From JABCPH02 sp963524305 (GTDB taxonomy: Bacteria > Fusobacteriota > Fusobacteriia > Fusobacteriales > Leptotrichiaceae): a stretch of DNA of 64,000 nt. The position numbers and the translations under genes are program-made. Location: the NCBI GenBank assembly GCA_963524305.1, contig CAURGH010000011.1, positions 1 through 64,000 of the forward strand, given 5' to 3'. The notes beneath the pieces were generated by a model that saw only the letters and a program-made list of their open reading frames with translations, ran no database searches and had not been told where the DNA came from. Below, piece by piece: positions 51,120 through 59,952 of the stretch (positions are counted from its first letter, which is position 1; every line of letters begins with the position of its first letter).

Positions 51120-51599
51120 ATGAGAATTACTATAACAACCAATCTCGATAGTGCGGGTTCCAGTTTTAAGGAAAGACTTGGAAGCGTTAGTAAGGAAGAA
51201 ATGTTTGACGAGATAGCATTTTATATGGAAAATGAAATGCGAAAAAGGTTTGACAGCGGAACAGATTATCAGGGAAATGCGTGGGCCTCTTTGAAAATCA
51301 GAAAAGGGAAACCGCTTAATGACACAGGAATGCTTAAAGGCTCTTTGGGGACAGCGACGATAAAGGGAAACAGTATTTCAATATTCAGTAATTTAGTTTA
51401 TGCAGGGATTCACGATAGAGGTGGAACTATAACGCCTAAGAATGCTAAAGTTCTGCATTTTAAAGTCGGTGGCACTGATTACTTTGCTAAATCAGTAACT
51501 ATTCCTAAACGGCAGTTTAGCGGTATCAGTGATAAAAATAAAGAGGATTTGAAAAAAATTATTAATGATTATCTTGCTAGTAAGAAATTATTTTTATAA
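51120..51599 (+). CDS. Phage virion morphogenesis protein (Mu gpG-like)
   Basis: 159 residues of the Mu gpG family, needed for head-tail joining. The core FYMENEMRKRFDSGTDYQGNAWASL and YAGIHDRGGTITPKNAKVLHF are typical. I prefer the ATG at 51120, 7 bp after AAGGA; an in-frame ATG at 51105 precedes that site. It is flanked by terminators on both sides. Confidence 0.85.
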   Translation: MRITITTNLDSAGSSFKERLGSVSKEEMFDEIAFYMENEMRKRFDSGTDYQGNAWASLKIRKGKPLNDTGMLKGSLGTATIKGNSISIFSNLVYAGIHDRGGTITPKNAKVLHFKVGGTDYFAKSVTIPKRQFSGISDKNKEDLKKIINDYLASKKLFL

Positions 51600-51605
51600 A
51601 TTATG

Positions 51606-51634
51606 ATTCAGTTGTATGCTGAATTTTTTTTTAT
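51606..51634 (+). terminator. Intrinsic terminator after the gpG-like gene
   Basis: ATTCAG (51606-51611) pairs with CTGAAT (51619-51624), 7-base loop, followed by nine T residues. A second internal terminator in the late operon. Confidence 0.75.
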
Positions 51635-51667
51635 TATATAAATTTTTTAAAAAGAAAGGAGCAAAAG

Positions 51668-52636
51668 ATGTCTTTTGTACTATTTAAAGCTGGGGATTAC
51701 GGCAACAAAGGTAAATGGGATAATAAGCATTTGGCTAGTCTTGTCAATAATAAGAAAGAGCTGGATATAATCCCTTATCATACAAGCGAGTTTACAAAAC
51801 TTGGAGTATTGAGAAATGAAATCCCGGTTATTGGGAAGTTCAAAGATATAAATGTTAAAGGCGATGAGATAGTTGCTGATAATGTTGAAATATTTGACAG
51901 AAAAGAATTTAAGAACCGCAAAGTCGATAGGCTTTCTGTTGAGATTGAAAATGGGGAGATAACTCGTGTTGGTGCACTTCCTGTTGGAGTTGAACCTGCT
52001 GTCAGCAATAGTGGAAGTTTTGCTGAAGGAGAGTTTTCTCAAGGATTTGAAATGGATTGGATTAATCAAAATAATATAATTGAATTTAGCGACGGTGAAA
52101 GTGCCGAAGGTAAAAATAATAATAATGGAGGGAAAGACGGAATGAATTTTGAAGATTTTTTGAAAAAATTGTTGGAAGCTGGAAGCGAAGACAAGATAAA
52201 AGCAGTCAATGAAGTATTGAAAACCTTGTCTGAAGAAGAATTGAAAAAAGTTGAGATTCCAAAAGATAAAGGGCCTGATAAAACTGAAGATGAAATTAGA
52301 GCGGAAGTTAAAAAAGAGTTTGCAAGGGAGCAGGAAATAAGAGAATTTATGTTGAAAAATTCTAACAAGATAACACCTGCCTTGAAAAAATTAGGGATTG
52401 AAGAGTTTGTTAAACAATCTTTTGAAAATAATGACGGCATTGTTGAATTTTCTGTAAACGGCAATAATCAATCAGTTAAGTCGAGCGATATTTTATCTAA
52501 ACTGTTTGAAAACTTGCCAAGTTTTGGTGGGCATAAGCCTCTGGAGTTTGGCAGCGATAATGACGAAGTTTCAAGACAGCAGCAAATGATTGCCGATGAA
52601 ATAGCAGGATATAAAGCTAGAAATAATATTAAATAA
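51668..52636 (+). CDS. Phage capsid maturation protease with scaffold tail (Mu gpI-like)
   Basis: 322 residues. The N-terminal half resembles the Mu I-type protease; the candidate nucleophile Ser is in DRLSVEIE. The C-terminal half (from about residue 159) is acidic and helical, like a scaffold. A good internal ribosome-binding site and ATG at 52142 would make the scaffold alone. AAAGGAGC precedes the first ATG. Decoration and capsid genes follow. Confidence 0.8.
   Translation: MSFVLFKAGDYGNKGKWDNKHLASLVNNKKELDIIPYHTSEFTKLGVLRNEIPVIGKFKDINVKGDEIVADNVEIFDRKEFKNRKVDRLSVEIENGEITRVGALPVGVEPAVSNSGSFAEGEFSQGFEMDWINQNNIIEFSDGESAEGKNNNNGGKDGMNFEDFLKKLLEAGSEDKIKAVNEVLKTLSEEELKKVEIPKDKGPDKTEDEIRAEVKKEFAREQEIREFMLKNSNKITPALKKLGIEEFVKQSFENNDGIVEFSVNGNNQSVKSSDILSKLFENLPSFGGHKPLEFGSDNDEVSRQQQMIADEIAGYKARNNIK
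52142..52636 (+). CDS. Nested in-frame scaffold protein (internal start)
   Basis: 164 residues sharing the protease frame. GGAGGG (52127-52132) lies 9 bp before the ATG. This mirrors Mu gpI/gpZ and lambda C/Nu3, where protease and scaffold come from one gene. The product would be helical with a charged centre. No direct proof of use. Confidence 0.55.
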   Translation: MNFEDFLKKLLEAGSEDKIKAVNEVLKTLSEEELKKVEIPKDKGPDKTEDEIRAEVKKEFAREQEIREFMLKNSNKITPALKKLGIEEFVKQSFENNDGIVEFSVNGNNQSVKSSDILSKLFENLPSFGGHKPLEFGSDNDEVSRQQQMIADEIAGYKARNNIK

Positions 52637-52648
52637 GGAGTGGTGGAT

Positions 52649-53026
52649 GTGAAAAATAGAGTTAAATTTTATGGTGAAGATAAGAAAAAAGATATTGTGC
52701 TAAATGAGTTTTTTCCAAGAAAAACGGTTACATTGGCACAAGGTGAAGTTATAAAATACGGTCAGGCATTAGTTTATGATACAACTACTGGGAAATATAA
52801 GAAATATGATTCCAGCACACCTGGGGGTAAGTTGCCAAAAACTTTTTATGTCGGTGCGGATGAAGATGTGGATGCGACAACTGAAGATGTTAAGATTCAA
52901 GTTGTAAGAGCTAGTGATATTGATGGAAAACTTGTTGTTGGAGTGACTGATACAGATTATGCGGCACTTGATAACCTGGATAAATACGGAATAAATGTAA
53001 GATTTGATAATATTGAAGCAAAATAA
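52649..53026 (+). CDS. Head decoration protein (lambda gpD-like)
   Basis: 125 residues, beta-rich, with the TLAQGEVIKYGQALVYDTTTGKY pattern of the lambda D / decoration family that stabilises expanded heads. GGAG lies 8 bp before the GTG at 52649; an in-frame GTG at 52640 overlaps it. It stands between protease and major capsid, as in lambda-like modules. Confidence 0.75.
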   Translation: MKNRVKFYGEDKKKDIVLNEFFPRKTVTLAQGEVIKYGQALVYDTTTGKYKKYDSSTPGGKLPKTFYVGADEDVDATTEDVKIQVVRASDIDGKLVVGVTDTDYAALDNLDKYGINVRFDNIEAK

Positions 53027-53044
53027 CAGAGGAGATGATTATAG

Positions 53045-54049
53045 ATGTTAAACGATATACAATTAAAATTAATGGCTTTATATGCGGTTGTAGAGCCGAA
53101 GGTGCAGACGCACTACCTGGACAGATTTGGAAATGCAAATCCTGAATATATGAGCGACAATGAAACTATTCTTTTAAAAGATTTGAATGATTACTTGGTT
53201 GAAGCAAGTATTATTGAGCGTGGGAGCGAGATTCCTTTCATAAAGGTAAATGGTATGGAAAGTATGGCAATTACGCCTGATATTGTGGCTGCTTCTTATG
53301 AATTGAAGCCTATTATGAATGGCGGAACTGCTACCTTTATTAATGGTCAAATGGTTGATCCGCAAAAATATCAGGAAGACAGATTGCTTTTAAAATTGAA
53401 AAATGCGATGTTGAAAACTAAGGAAAAAATGGCTGCTAATGCTTTCTTGCAAGGGAAATATGTTCAAGCAAATTCTCAAACTGAAATTGATTTTAAATTC
53501 AATAATCCAATTGCAAAAGATGCCAAGAAAATTAATAACTGGGTTACTTTTTTCTTTGACATAATTGATGACTATGAGAAAAAAAATGGGGTAATGCCAG
53601 ACAGAATTGAACTAGGGAGAACTTTATTTGATAAGTTAATCAAAAACAATGAATTCATTGAAGTTGCAAAAGCCTATTCCAATTCAATTGGATTATCTGC
53701 TGATGAAAAACAAGTTTATTTAGACTTGCTAGGACAAAGAATTTCTAAATTGAGAACAGCTCAAGACTTTAATGGCAGAGATATTGCAACTGACAATATG
53801 ATTTATTTATCAAATGACAATGCTTTAGTTCCTGTATTTGCAGCACTTGAAGCGGTGGATGCGACAGGAAAGCCTTTTGTATTTGTTGGACAGGAAATTC
53901 TGGATGAAACAGCTGCCAATAAAGAGACTGCAAGAGCTAAAATGTTCTGCAAATCAGCATTTGCTCCAGTAGTTGCTATTAAAGATTTTATTGTCAGATA
54001 TGAAATTTCTAATGTGGACAGCATCGCCATTGTTCCCAACTCAAAATAG
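53045..54049 (+). CDS. Major capsid protein E
   Basis: 334 residues of the lambda gpE capsid family. Typical segments are GSEIPFIKVNGMESMAITPDIVAAS and the C-terminal SAFAPVVAIKDFIVRYEI. It forms the icosahedral shell. AGAGGATG lies before the ATG. Pairing with a gpD-like decoration protein but a Mu-like portal shows a mosaic head. Confidence 0.9.
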   Translation: MLNDIQLKLMALYAVVEPKVQTHYLDRFGNANPEYMSDNETILLKDLNDYLVEASIIERGSEIPFIKVNGMESMAITPDIVAASYELKPIMNGGTATFINGQMVDPQKYQEDRLLLKLKNAMLKTKEKMAANAFLQGKYVQANSQTEIDFKFNNPIAKDAKKINNWVTFFFDIIDDYEKKNGVMPDRIELGRTLFDKLIKNNEFIEVAKAYSNSIGLSADEKQVYLDLLGQRISKLRTAQDFNGRDIATDNMIYLSNDNALVPVFAALEAVDATGKPFVFVGQEILDETAANKETARAKMFCKSAFAPVVAIKDFIVRYEISNVDSIAIVPNSK

Positions 54050-54062
54050 GAAGTGATTGATT

Positions 54063-54485
54063 ATGCTGGAAAAGGTGGGGGGAACTTCTGAAAATGGAGC
54101 TGCTCCTGAACTTGATGAAAAGTTGTTAGAAAAAATATCCTATATTCCTAAAGTCGTATCTATTGAAGTTTGCAGATATTCAAAAAGGACGGCTCAAGAA
54201 TTTATTGATTATATAAATAATCAGCTTGTCCCAGATTGTAAAATTTTTGTAACGATTTTTATAGGTGATGAGAAATATAAATTTTTGGATTCTGAAACAA
54301 AAAGAGTATTGAATGAGCTTTATGTGGCTTGGAAAATATATGAAAGTTTGGAAAAAGAAAAAATTTCAGAAGATAAGAGAGATACACTCTATAAGCTACT
54401 GGAAAGTTTGAAAGGAAGTTCTGAAGATAGCAGCGGTTCAAGTCTTTTGAACGACAATAGATACGGACGGATTTATAGATTTTAG
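54063..54485 (+). CDS. Probable head-tail connector protein
   Basis: 140 residues, mainly helical, no named family. The position right after the capsid gene is where head-completion/connector proteins lie. GGAAGTGA precedes the ATG at 54063; an in-frame TTG at 54057 is less likely. Confidence 0.55.
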   Translation: MLEKVGGTSENGAAPELDEKLLEKISYIPKVVSIEVCRYSKRTAQEFIDYINNQLVPDCKIFVTIFIGDEKYKFLDSETKRVLNELYVAWKIYESLEKEKISEDKRDTLYKLLESLKGSSEDSSGSSLLNDNRYGRIYRF

Positions 54486-54496
54486 GAGCTGATGTG

Positions 54497-54961
54497 ATGT
54501 TTGACATAGTATTTAAAAAATTTAAGGAAGAGCTGGAAAAAGATTATCCTGATTATGCGTTTTATATAACAGATGACTTGGAAGCCGAGGATTTTGTGAT
54601 AAATTCAGTGATTTGTGAAATAAACGGAATTACTGTGAAAAATGCTAAAGAATACAGTGCAATGCTAAATTTTTATATCATAAAGCCTAAAGTGCAGGAT
54701 GACTTGGGGAACTTTATTTTACAGGCACTGGATATTCAAAAGAAAATACAAAATTTAGATGAGAACAGGAGAATATTCTTTTCTGAAAAAATGAATTTAC
54801 AATTTGGAGAACTGAAATCAGTAGAAGCAAAAGAAACTTTGAGAATATGCCTTATAACTGGGACATTTGATACAAGTTTTCCAATAAAATATGCGATTGA
54901 CAATATGAAGGAATATAGTCCAGCTAAGAATATATATTTAAGTAAAAGGAGTGATGAATAA
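54497..54961 (+). CDS. Probable tail completion/terminator protein
   Basis: 154 residues, alpha/beta, located between connector and sheath, the usual site of tail terminators. AGGAG is 8 bp before the ATG; a GTG directly before it is an alternative. The stop shares a base with the sheath ATG. Function by context only. Confidence 0.5.
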   Translation: MFDIVFKKFKEELEKDYPDYAFYITDDLEAEDFVINSVICEINGITVKNAKEYSAMLNFYIIKPKVQDDLGNFILQALDIQKKIQNLDENRRIFFSEKMNLQFGELKSVEAKETLRICLITGTFDTSFPIKYAIDNMKEYSPAKNIYLSKRSDE

Positions 54962-56094
54962 TGAACGGAAGTCCAAAATTTGTTTTGGAAATCGAAGAAA
55001 GAGCAGGAACTGCCATTGCCAGAAGTGAGCAAGGAGTCATAGGAGTAGTGCTGTTTGACAGTACAAAAGATGACAGGGATTACACTTTTAACAGCAGAGG
55101 GGATGTGCGACAGACAGACTGGAGTACTGAAAATTTTAACTTGTTAAAAGATTTGGCATTTGTTGGAAGCCCTTATAAAGTTATTGTTAAAAGAGTAAAG
55201 GAAGATGAAAGGGAATCAATAAAAATAACAGATGTCTTGAGCGATTTGGAAAGCAGAGTTGACAGTATAGTTATACCAAGTGCAACAGAAAGCGAGACAG
55301 ATAATTTAATAAGTTACGCTAAAAGTAGACATAACACAGAATTGGGAAAATTAGCACTGGATTTTGACCAGGCCCACTTTTTTGTATTTGTTGCTTCGGA
55401 TAAAGTGCCGGACCATCATGCAGTGGTAAATTGCGGCATAACAGGAGCAACTGTGAACGGTCATACATATAGCGATAAAGAATTTGCACTTGCCATTGCT
55501 AGTATGGAAGCGGGATGTCCTATTTCAAGAAGTATTACAAATATGAAAATGGGATTCTTGGAAAAATGTGATGTTCCAGCAGAACCGGGTAAAATAACTA
55601 AACAAGGAAAAATAGCGGTCAATGTTCAAAAAAATGACAGCGGAATCAGCTACTATGTGATTAATCGTGGAGTTACTTCATTTATAACACCTGATACTAC
55701 TAGACAGCGTAGATTCAGCAAGGTTAAAGTCGTAAGAAGTTTATTCACAATAATTGAGGATTTGAAAAAATCTTGGAATGACTATAAAGGTGCAAGACTA
55801 AATGGTTATTTAAATAAAATGGCTTTTTTAAATGCGGTCAATGCCTACACTCAAAGTCTTATGAATCAAGGAATATTAGACCCCGATTATTCAAATTCTT
55901 TTGATATTGATGTGGAGCGGCACAAATTATATTTGATGACAGAAAAAGGTATATCGAAGGAAGAAGTGGATAAAATGAGTGAAGCTAAACTTCGTAGAAT
56001 TAATACGGTTGATGTAGTTTATGCAAGATGTGATGAATTAATGCCGCTTGACTGTATGGAAGACTTTTTTGGAAAAGCTATAATTCAAAGTTAG
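54961..56094 (+). CDS. Contractile tail sheath protein
   Basis: 377 residues of the phage sheath family. The central domain carries HFFVFVASDKV, and the C-terminal GVTSFITPDTTRQRRFSKVKVVRSLFTI followed by FLNAVNAYTQSLMNQG is typical of XkdK/Mu gpL sheaths. Its presence makes this a myovirus. AAAAGGAG precedes the ATG. Confidence 0.9.
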   Translation: MNGSPKFVLEIEERAGTAIARSEQGVIGVVLFDSTKDDRDYTFNSRGDVRQTDWSTENFNLLKDLAFVGSPYKVIVKRVKEDERESIKITDVLSDLESRVDSIVIPSATESETDNLISYAKSRHNTELGKLALDFDQAHFFVFVASDKVPDHHAVVNCGITGATVNGHTYSDKEFALAIASMEAGCPISRSITNMKMGFLEKCDVPAEPGKITKQGKIAVNVQKNDSGISYYVINRGVTSFITPDTTRQRRFSKVKVVRSLFTIIEDLKKSWNDYKGARLNGYLNKMAFLNAVNAYTQSLMNQGILDPDYSNSFDIDVERHKLYLMTEKGISKEEVDKMSEAKLRRINTVDVVYARCDELMPLDCMEDFFGKAIIQS

Positions 56095-56111
56095 GAAAGG
56101 AATGATAAGGA

Positions 56112-56540
56112 ATGGATATATTTAAGGCAAATCAGGTAATCTCGGGTTCACATGGAACGCTTATGATTGATGGAGAAGTATTTGCGGAAGTATCTGAAGT
56201 GAAAATAGAGACTAAAATAGAGAGAAAAGAAGTTTGGCTTCCTGGAGGTCAGAAAGGTGAAAAAATTGTCGGTGCTAGTGGGGAGGGCACTATTAAAAGA
56301 TATAAGTTAAATTCAAATTGGTTTAAGAAATTTACAAAATTAGCTAAAGGGAATGAAGTGTATTTTGAATTATATTTCCAAGTTGACGACCCTGATGTTG
56401 CAGGTGCTGAAGCAATTAGAATTACTGACTGCTGGAATAAGGACGGGTTTTCTATAGAAGCTAAGCGTGGGGAAGAAATGGACGAAGAATTGAAAATCGG
56501 TTATCTTCCAATAAATCTTAAAGCGGTTGAATTAATTTAG
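56112..56540 (+). CDS. Tail tube protein (XkdM-like)
   Basis: 142 residues, the DUF2001/XkdM family forming the inner tube. Segments SGSHGTLMIDGEVFAEVSEV and the terminal LPINLKAVELI are characteristic. It follows the sheath by 17 bp with GGAAAGGAATG in the gap. Confidence 0.88.
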   Translation: MDIFKANQVISGSHGTLMIDGEVFAEVSEVKIETKIERKEVWLPGGQKGEKIVGASGEGTIKRYKLNSNWFKKFTKLAKGNEVYFELYFQVDDPDVAGAEAIRITDCWNKDGFSIEAKRGEEMDEELKIGYLPINLKAVELI

Positions 56541-56559
56541 AAGGGAGAAATGATTCAAT

Positions 56560-57012
56560 ATGGATTTAAAGGAATTATTGAAAAGGCGTGAGGAAGCGAA
56601 TAAAATTCGTGAAGAAAAATCATTGGTAGAATTTACTTTAGAAAGCTATAAAGATACTGTCTTTAAATTAAAAGTTCCTGACTTTAAAGCCTTTATAGAA
56701 CTTTGCAGTAAAATTGGAATTACGGATTTTACTATTTCAAAAAAAGAAATAGAACGAATATTTGCCGAAAAAATTACAAAATCAAATGCTGTTATTTGCG
56801 ATTATCTATTTGATACTTTCGTGGAACCTAATTTTACAGATTTGGCAGGGGAGCTGATGGTGGAACTAAAAGCGCAAAGCAGAGCAGGGATTATTAAAAG
56901 TTTTTTTACCGATAATGAGATTATGGAAATATTAATTTTGGTTATAAATAAACAGACCGCTCTTTTTGAAAGCAGTAAAAACCCAAATGTTGTAGAATTA
57001 AAAAAAAAATAA
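56560..57012 (+). CDS. Tail assembly chaperone, short form (XkdN-like)
   Basis: 150 residues. The short (G-type) chaperone that coats the tape measure before tube assembly. It ends in a run of ten A residues immediately before TAA. A -1 slip there gives a longer form. AAGGGAG precedes the ATG. Confidence 0.82.
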   Translation: MDLKELLKRREEANKIREEKSLVEFTLESYKDTVFKLKVPDFKAFIELCSKIGITDFTISKKEIERIFAEKITKSNAVICDYLFDTFVEPNFTDLAGELMVELKAQSRAGIIKSFFTDNEIMEILILVINKQTALFESSKNPNVVELKKK

Positions 57013-57209
57013 GTCAAAATATTTTTGATTCTGAACTTAATGCAATTATTTACTATATGCAAAAGGGCTGGACACCTGCTGATTTTAACCAAATACATGA
57101 CGGCTATATCTGGGATTATTACATAGCGGCTTATGAGATTTTACAGGAAAAAGAAAATGAGAGATTTTCCGAATACTCTAAAATGGGGGTGATGTTGTAT
57201 GGCGGATAG
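56560..57209 (+). CDS. Tail assembly chaperone, -1 frameshift long form (GT-type)
   Basis: If the ribosome slips -1 in the A run (57000-57009), translation continues for 66 codons to TAG at 57207. The extension includes GWTPADFNQIHDGYIWDYYIAAYEI, written here in two blocks: GWTPADFNQIH and DGYIWDYYIAAYEI. That block resembles the T domain of other tail chaperones. It has no start of its own and overlaps the tape-measure start, both as expected for a programmed frameshift. Confidence 0.75.
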
Positions 57210-59949
57210 TGGAAATGTCGTGGCTATGGAAGTCAAGGTTGACGGGATAGACGAAGCTATATCAAAATTCAGTTCACTTGCAAAAAGTTTCGGAGAATTG
57301 TCACAGGCGGCTGAAACGGGCTCGGCTAGTAATGAAAAATTAGGAGAAAGTTTATCAAAAGCGGCAGATAGTGCTAACTCTTCAGGAGAAAAAGTAAAAA
57401 AACTAGGAGATGACGCACAAAAGACCGCAACAGATACAGAAAAACTTTCCAGTAATTCTAAAAAGGCTTCTGATGATGTGAAAAAACTAGGGGACGAAGC
57501 GGGAAAAAGTGGAGAGCAAATCAAGAAAGTAAAACCTGCTGCTGAGGGAACAGGAAATTCACTAATGAAAGCTTTTGGTGGTAAAGTGGCTTCGCTTATA
57601 AGTGCGATAGGCGGAAAACTTAAATTTTTAATAGAACCTTTGAAAAAAATAGGAAGTCTTGGAAAAAAGGCTTTTTCTTTTCTGACCGGGGGTCTTGGTG
57701 GAAGTATAGGAAATTTTGCTGGCAAGTTAAAGGATATTGCGAAGGCATCGGCTGAGGCTGGTGCAAGTGGTGGTGGAGTAGGAGCATTAGGTTCTGCATT
57801 AAGTGGAATTGCTGGACTTGCAACAGGACCTGTTGGAGCAGCTGTCGTCGGAGTAGCTGCCCTTACTGCTGCAACTGCTGGGTTCGGTATAAAAGCGGTA
57901 CAAGCTTCAGGAGAATTCCAAAAGGGAATGAACATGGTTTACACGATGTTACCGAATGCTTCACAGCAAACTAAAGATAAATTAAGCAAAGATGTATTGG
58001 ATTTATCTCAAAAGTATGGACAAGCAGCTGATAATATTTCCGCTTCGATGTATCAGGCTTTATCCGCTGGTGTTGCGGCTAATGATGTTAAGGGATTTTT
58101 GGATGTAGCACAGCAAGCAACTATAGCATCTGGTTTGAATGATACAGCAATTGCTGTGGATGGAATAAGTTCGGTTGTAAACGCCTTTGGTGCTAAAAAT
58201 ATAAGTGCCAAAAAAGCAAGCGATTTAATGTTTACGGCGGTAAGAAAAGGTAAAACTACTTTTGGCGAAATGGCGAGCAGTATAGCTCAAGTTTCTCCTG
58301 TAGCAAGCAGCTTAGGAGTACAGTTTAGTGATTTGACCGCTGTAGTAGCAACTATGACAGCAAAAGGAACACCTACAAGTGAAACAATGACACAGATGAA
58401 AGCTGCATTTAGTGAATTTTCAAAAGGTTCATCGAAGGCTTCTAAAGAATTTAAGGCCGCAACAGGTAAATCGTTTAAAGATTTTATAGCACAAGGTGGA
58501 AATTTACAGACTGCTATGCAGGCATTGGATCAGCGTGCACAAAAAAGTGGTAAAAATATTAATGAATTTTTTGGAAGTGTTGAAGCGGGGTCATTTGCCT
58601 TGTCTGTTACTGGAAAAAATGCTAAAGATTTTGCAGAAAATATGAAAGAAATGCAAAACTCTGATGGCGCAACTGAACAGGCGTATAAGCAAATGGACCA
58701 AGGAATAGGACCTTCGATTAATCGGATGAAGGCTTCAATGGCAAAAGGAATGATAGATGCAGGACAAGCGATAACTCCAATGGCGACACAAATGGTTCAA
58801 AGTTTTGAAGGAGCTCTTCCGGCAATAGGGACGGCTTTTTCGAGCATAGGACAGTCCTTTATGCCGTATATTAGCAGCTGGTCAGGTGTAATTGGTGGGT
58901 TTTTCCAAACAATTCAAGCCAATGCAAGTCAATTTGGGGCATCTTTTCAAGGGCTTGGAAGTGTATTAACGGTGGTATTTTCTGGAATAGGAGCTGGAAT
59001 ATCAATATTAGGAGCTGTTTTTAATGCAGTTTTTGCAGTTATCATTAATCTTTTTGGAAGTTTTGCAAGTGCGGCGGGACTCGCTGGAGCACAAGGGCAA
59101 ACTTTTTCTGCCACTGTATCAAGTGCTTTTAGTACAATAGCTAGTGTAGTTGGGGGAGCCTTGCAATTCATAATGCCTCTTTTAGTTGGTTTGGCACAAA
59201 TAATTGGTACTGTACTTGGAGGTGCAGTAAGAGCGATTACACAAACTTTTTTATTTTTTGGGAATGTTATTTCTAAAGTTGGTGGATTCTTTAAGAAGTT
59301 ATTTGGAAAAGATGATGCACAAAAAGCTACTGAAGCAATAAATGAAGTCAAAAAGGGTATGGAGGACTTGAATAACGAAGCATCGAAACCCACTCAAAAA
59401 CAGGTTGATATAAATGCTCAAATTAACACTCAAATGGCACAAATGGGTGCTAATGGTCAATTTGCGGGTATGCAGATGCCACAAATGCCGCAGCAGCAAC
59501 CCTTGGCAAATACACAATCGCAGACAGTAAAACTTGATCCTACAGCTAAAGTTTCAATCGACCCTGCTTCGCTTACAAATACCCAAATGAAAATAGACCC
59601 AAGCGCATTCAATGAAATGCAGATGAAAGTTGATCCTAGTTCATTTGCGAATACTCAAATGAAAATAGATCCTGCGGCTTTTAATAATTTACAGCAAGCA
59701 GTAAAACAAGTGAGTGCAGATATAAAAGGAAATCCGCTTGATACTACTAGAAACAGTATTCTAGGAGAAATCAAGGGTCAGATTAGCGCATTGAAAGGTG
59801 AAATCGCTTCCACTAGAAGTTCAATCGTTGGAAAGTTAGGAGAAGTTGTAGGAGCGGTAAGGGCTATTAAAATTAATGTTAATGTTCCAGCGGCTCCAAG
59901 CGGAGATGCGATAGCGAATAAAATTGCAGCAAGTTTGCAGAAAGGATAG
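57199..59949 (+). CDS. Tail tape measure protein
   Basis: 916 residues, the ruler that sets tail length. An N-terminal coiled coil (about 1-120) is followed by small hydrophobic segments and the TP901 core (about 235-480: SGEFQKGMNMVYTML ... FGEMASSIAQVSPVASSLG). A Gly/Ala/Phe-rich hydrophobic region (about 530-700) comes next, then a C-terminal section with four 12-residue repeats (59554-59697). The ATG follows GGGGGTGATG. Confidence 0.92.
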   Translation: MADSGNVVAMEVKVDGIDEAISKFSSLAKSFGELSQAAETGSASNEKLGESLSKAADSANSSGEKVKKLGDDAQKTATDTEKLSSNSKKASDDVKKLGDEAGKSGEQIKKVKPAAEGTGNSLMKAFGGKVASLISAIGGKLKFLIEPLKKIGSLGKKAFSFLTGGLGGSIGNFAGKLKDIAKASAEAGASGGGVGALGSALSGIAGLATGPVGAAVVGVAALTAATAGFGIKAVQASGEFQKGMNMVYTMLPNASQQTKDKLSKDVLDLSQKYGQAADNISASMYQALSAGVAANDVKGFLDVAQQATIASGLNDTAIAVDGISSVVNAFGAKNISAKKASDLMFTAVRKGKTTFGEMASSIAQVSPVASSLGVQFSDLTAVVATMTAKGTPTSETMTQMKAAFSEFSKGSSKASKEFKAATGKSFKDFIAQGGNLQTAMQALDQRAQKSGKNINEFFGSVEAGSFALSVTGKNAKDFAENMKEMQNSDGATEQAYKQMDQGIGPSINRMKASMAKGMIDAGQAITPMATQMVQSFEGALPAIGTAFSSIGQSFMPYISSWSGVIGGFFQTIQANASQFGASFQGLGSVLTVVFSGIGAGISILGAVFNAVFAVIINLFGSFASAAGLAGAQGQTFSATVSSAFSTIASVVGGALQFIMPLLVGLAQIIGTVLGGAVRAITQTFLFFGNVISKVGGFFKKLFGKDDAQKATEAINEVKKGMEDLNNEASKPTQKQVDINAQINTQMAQMGANGQFAGMQMPQMPQQQPLANTQSQTVKLDPTAKVSIDPASLTNTQMKIDPSAFNEMQMKVDPSSFANTQMKIDPAAFNNLQQAVKQVSADIKGNPLDTTRNSILGEIKGQISALKGEIASTRSSIVGKLGEVVGAVRAIKINVNVPAAPSGDAIANKIAASLQKG
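59554..59697 (+). repeat. Four 12-residue repeats in the tape measure C-terminus
   Basis: Four 36-bp units encode [SK]-[IV]-D-P followed by eight residues usually ending in QM (for example KIDPSAFNEMQM). Each unit keeps Asp-Pro at positions 3-4. A degenerate KLDPTAKV precedes them. Confidence 0.75.
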
Positions 59950-59952
59950 GTT

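Noticed and set aside
57141..57935. A long minus-strand frame rich in Pro, Ala and Ser
   Set aside because: It is the antisense shadow of the Ala/Gly-rich tape measure protein, lacks a convincing start and has no family resemblance.
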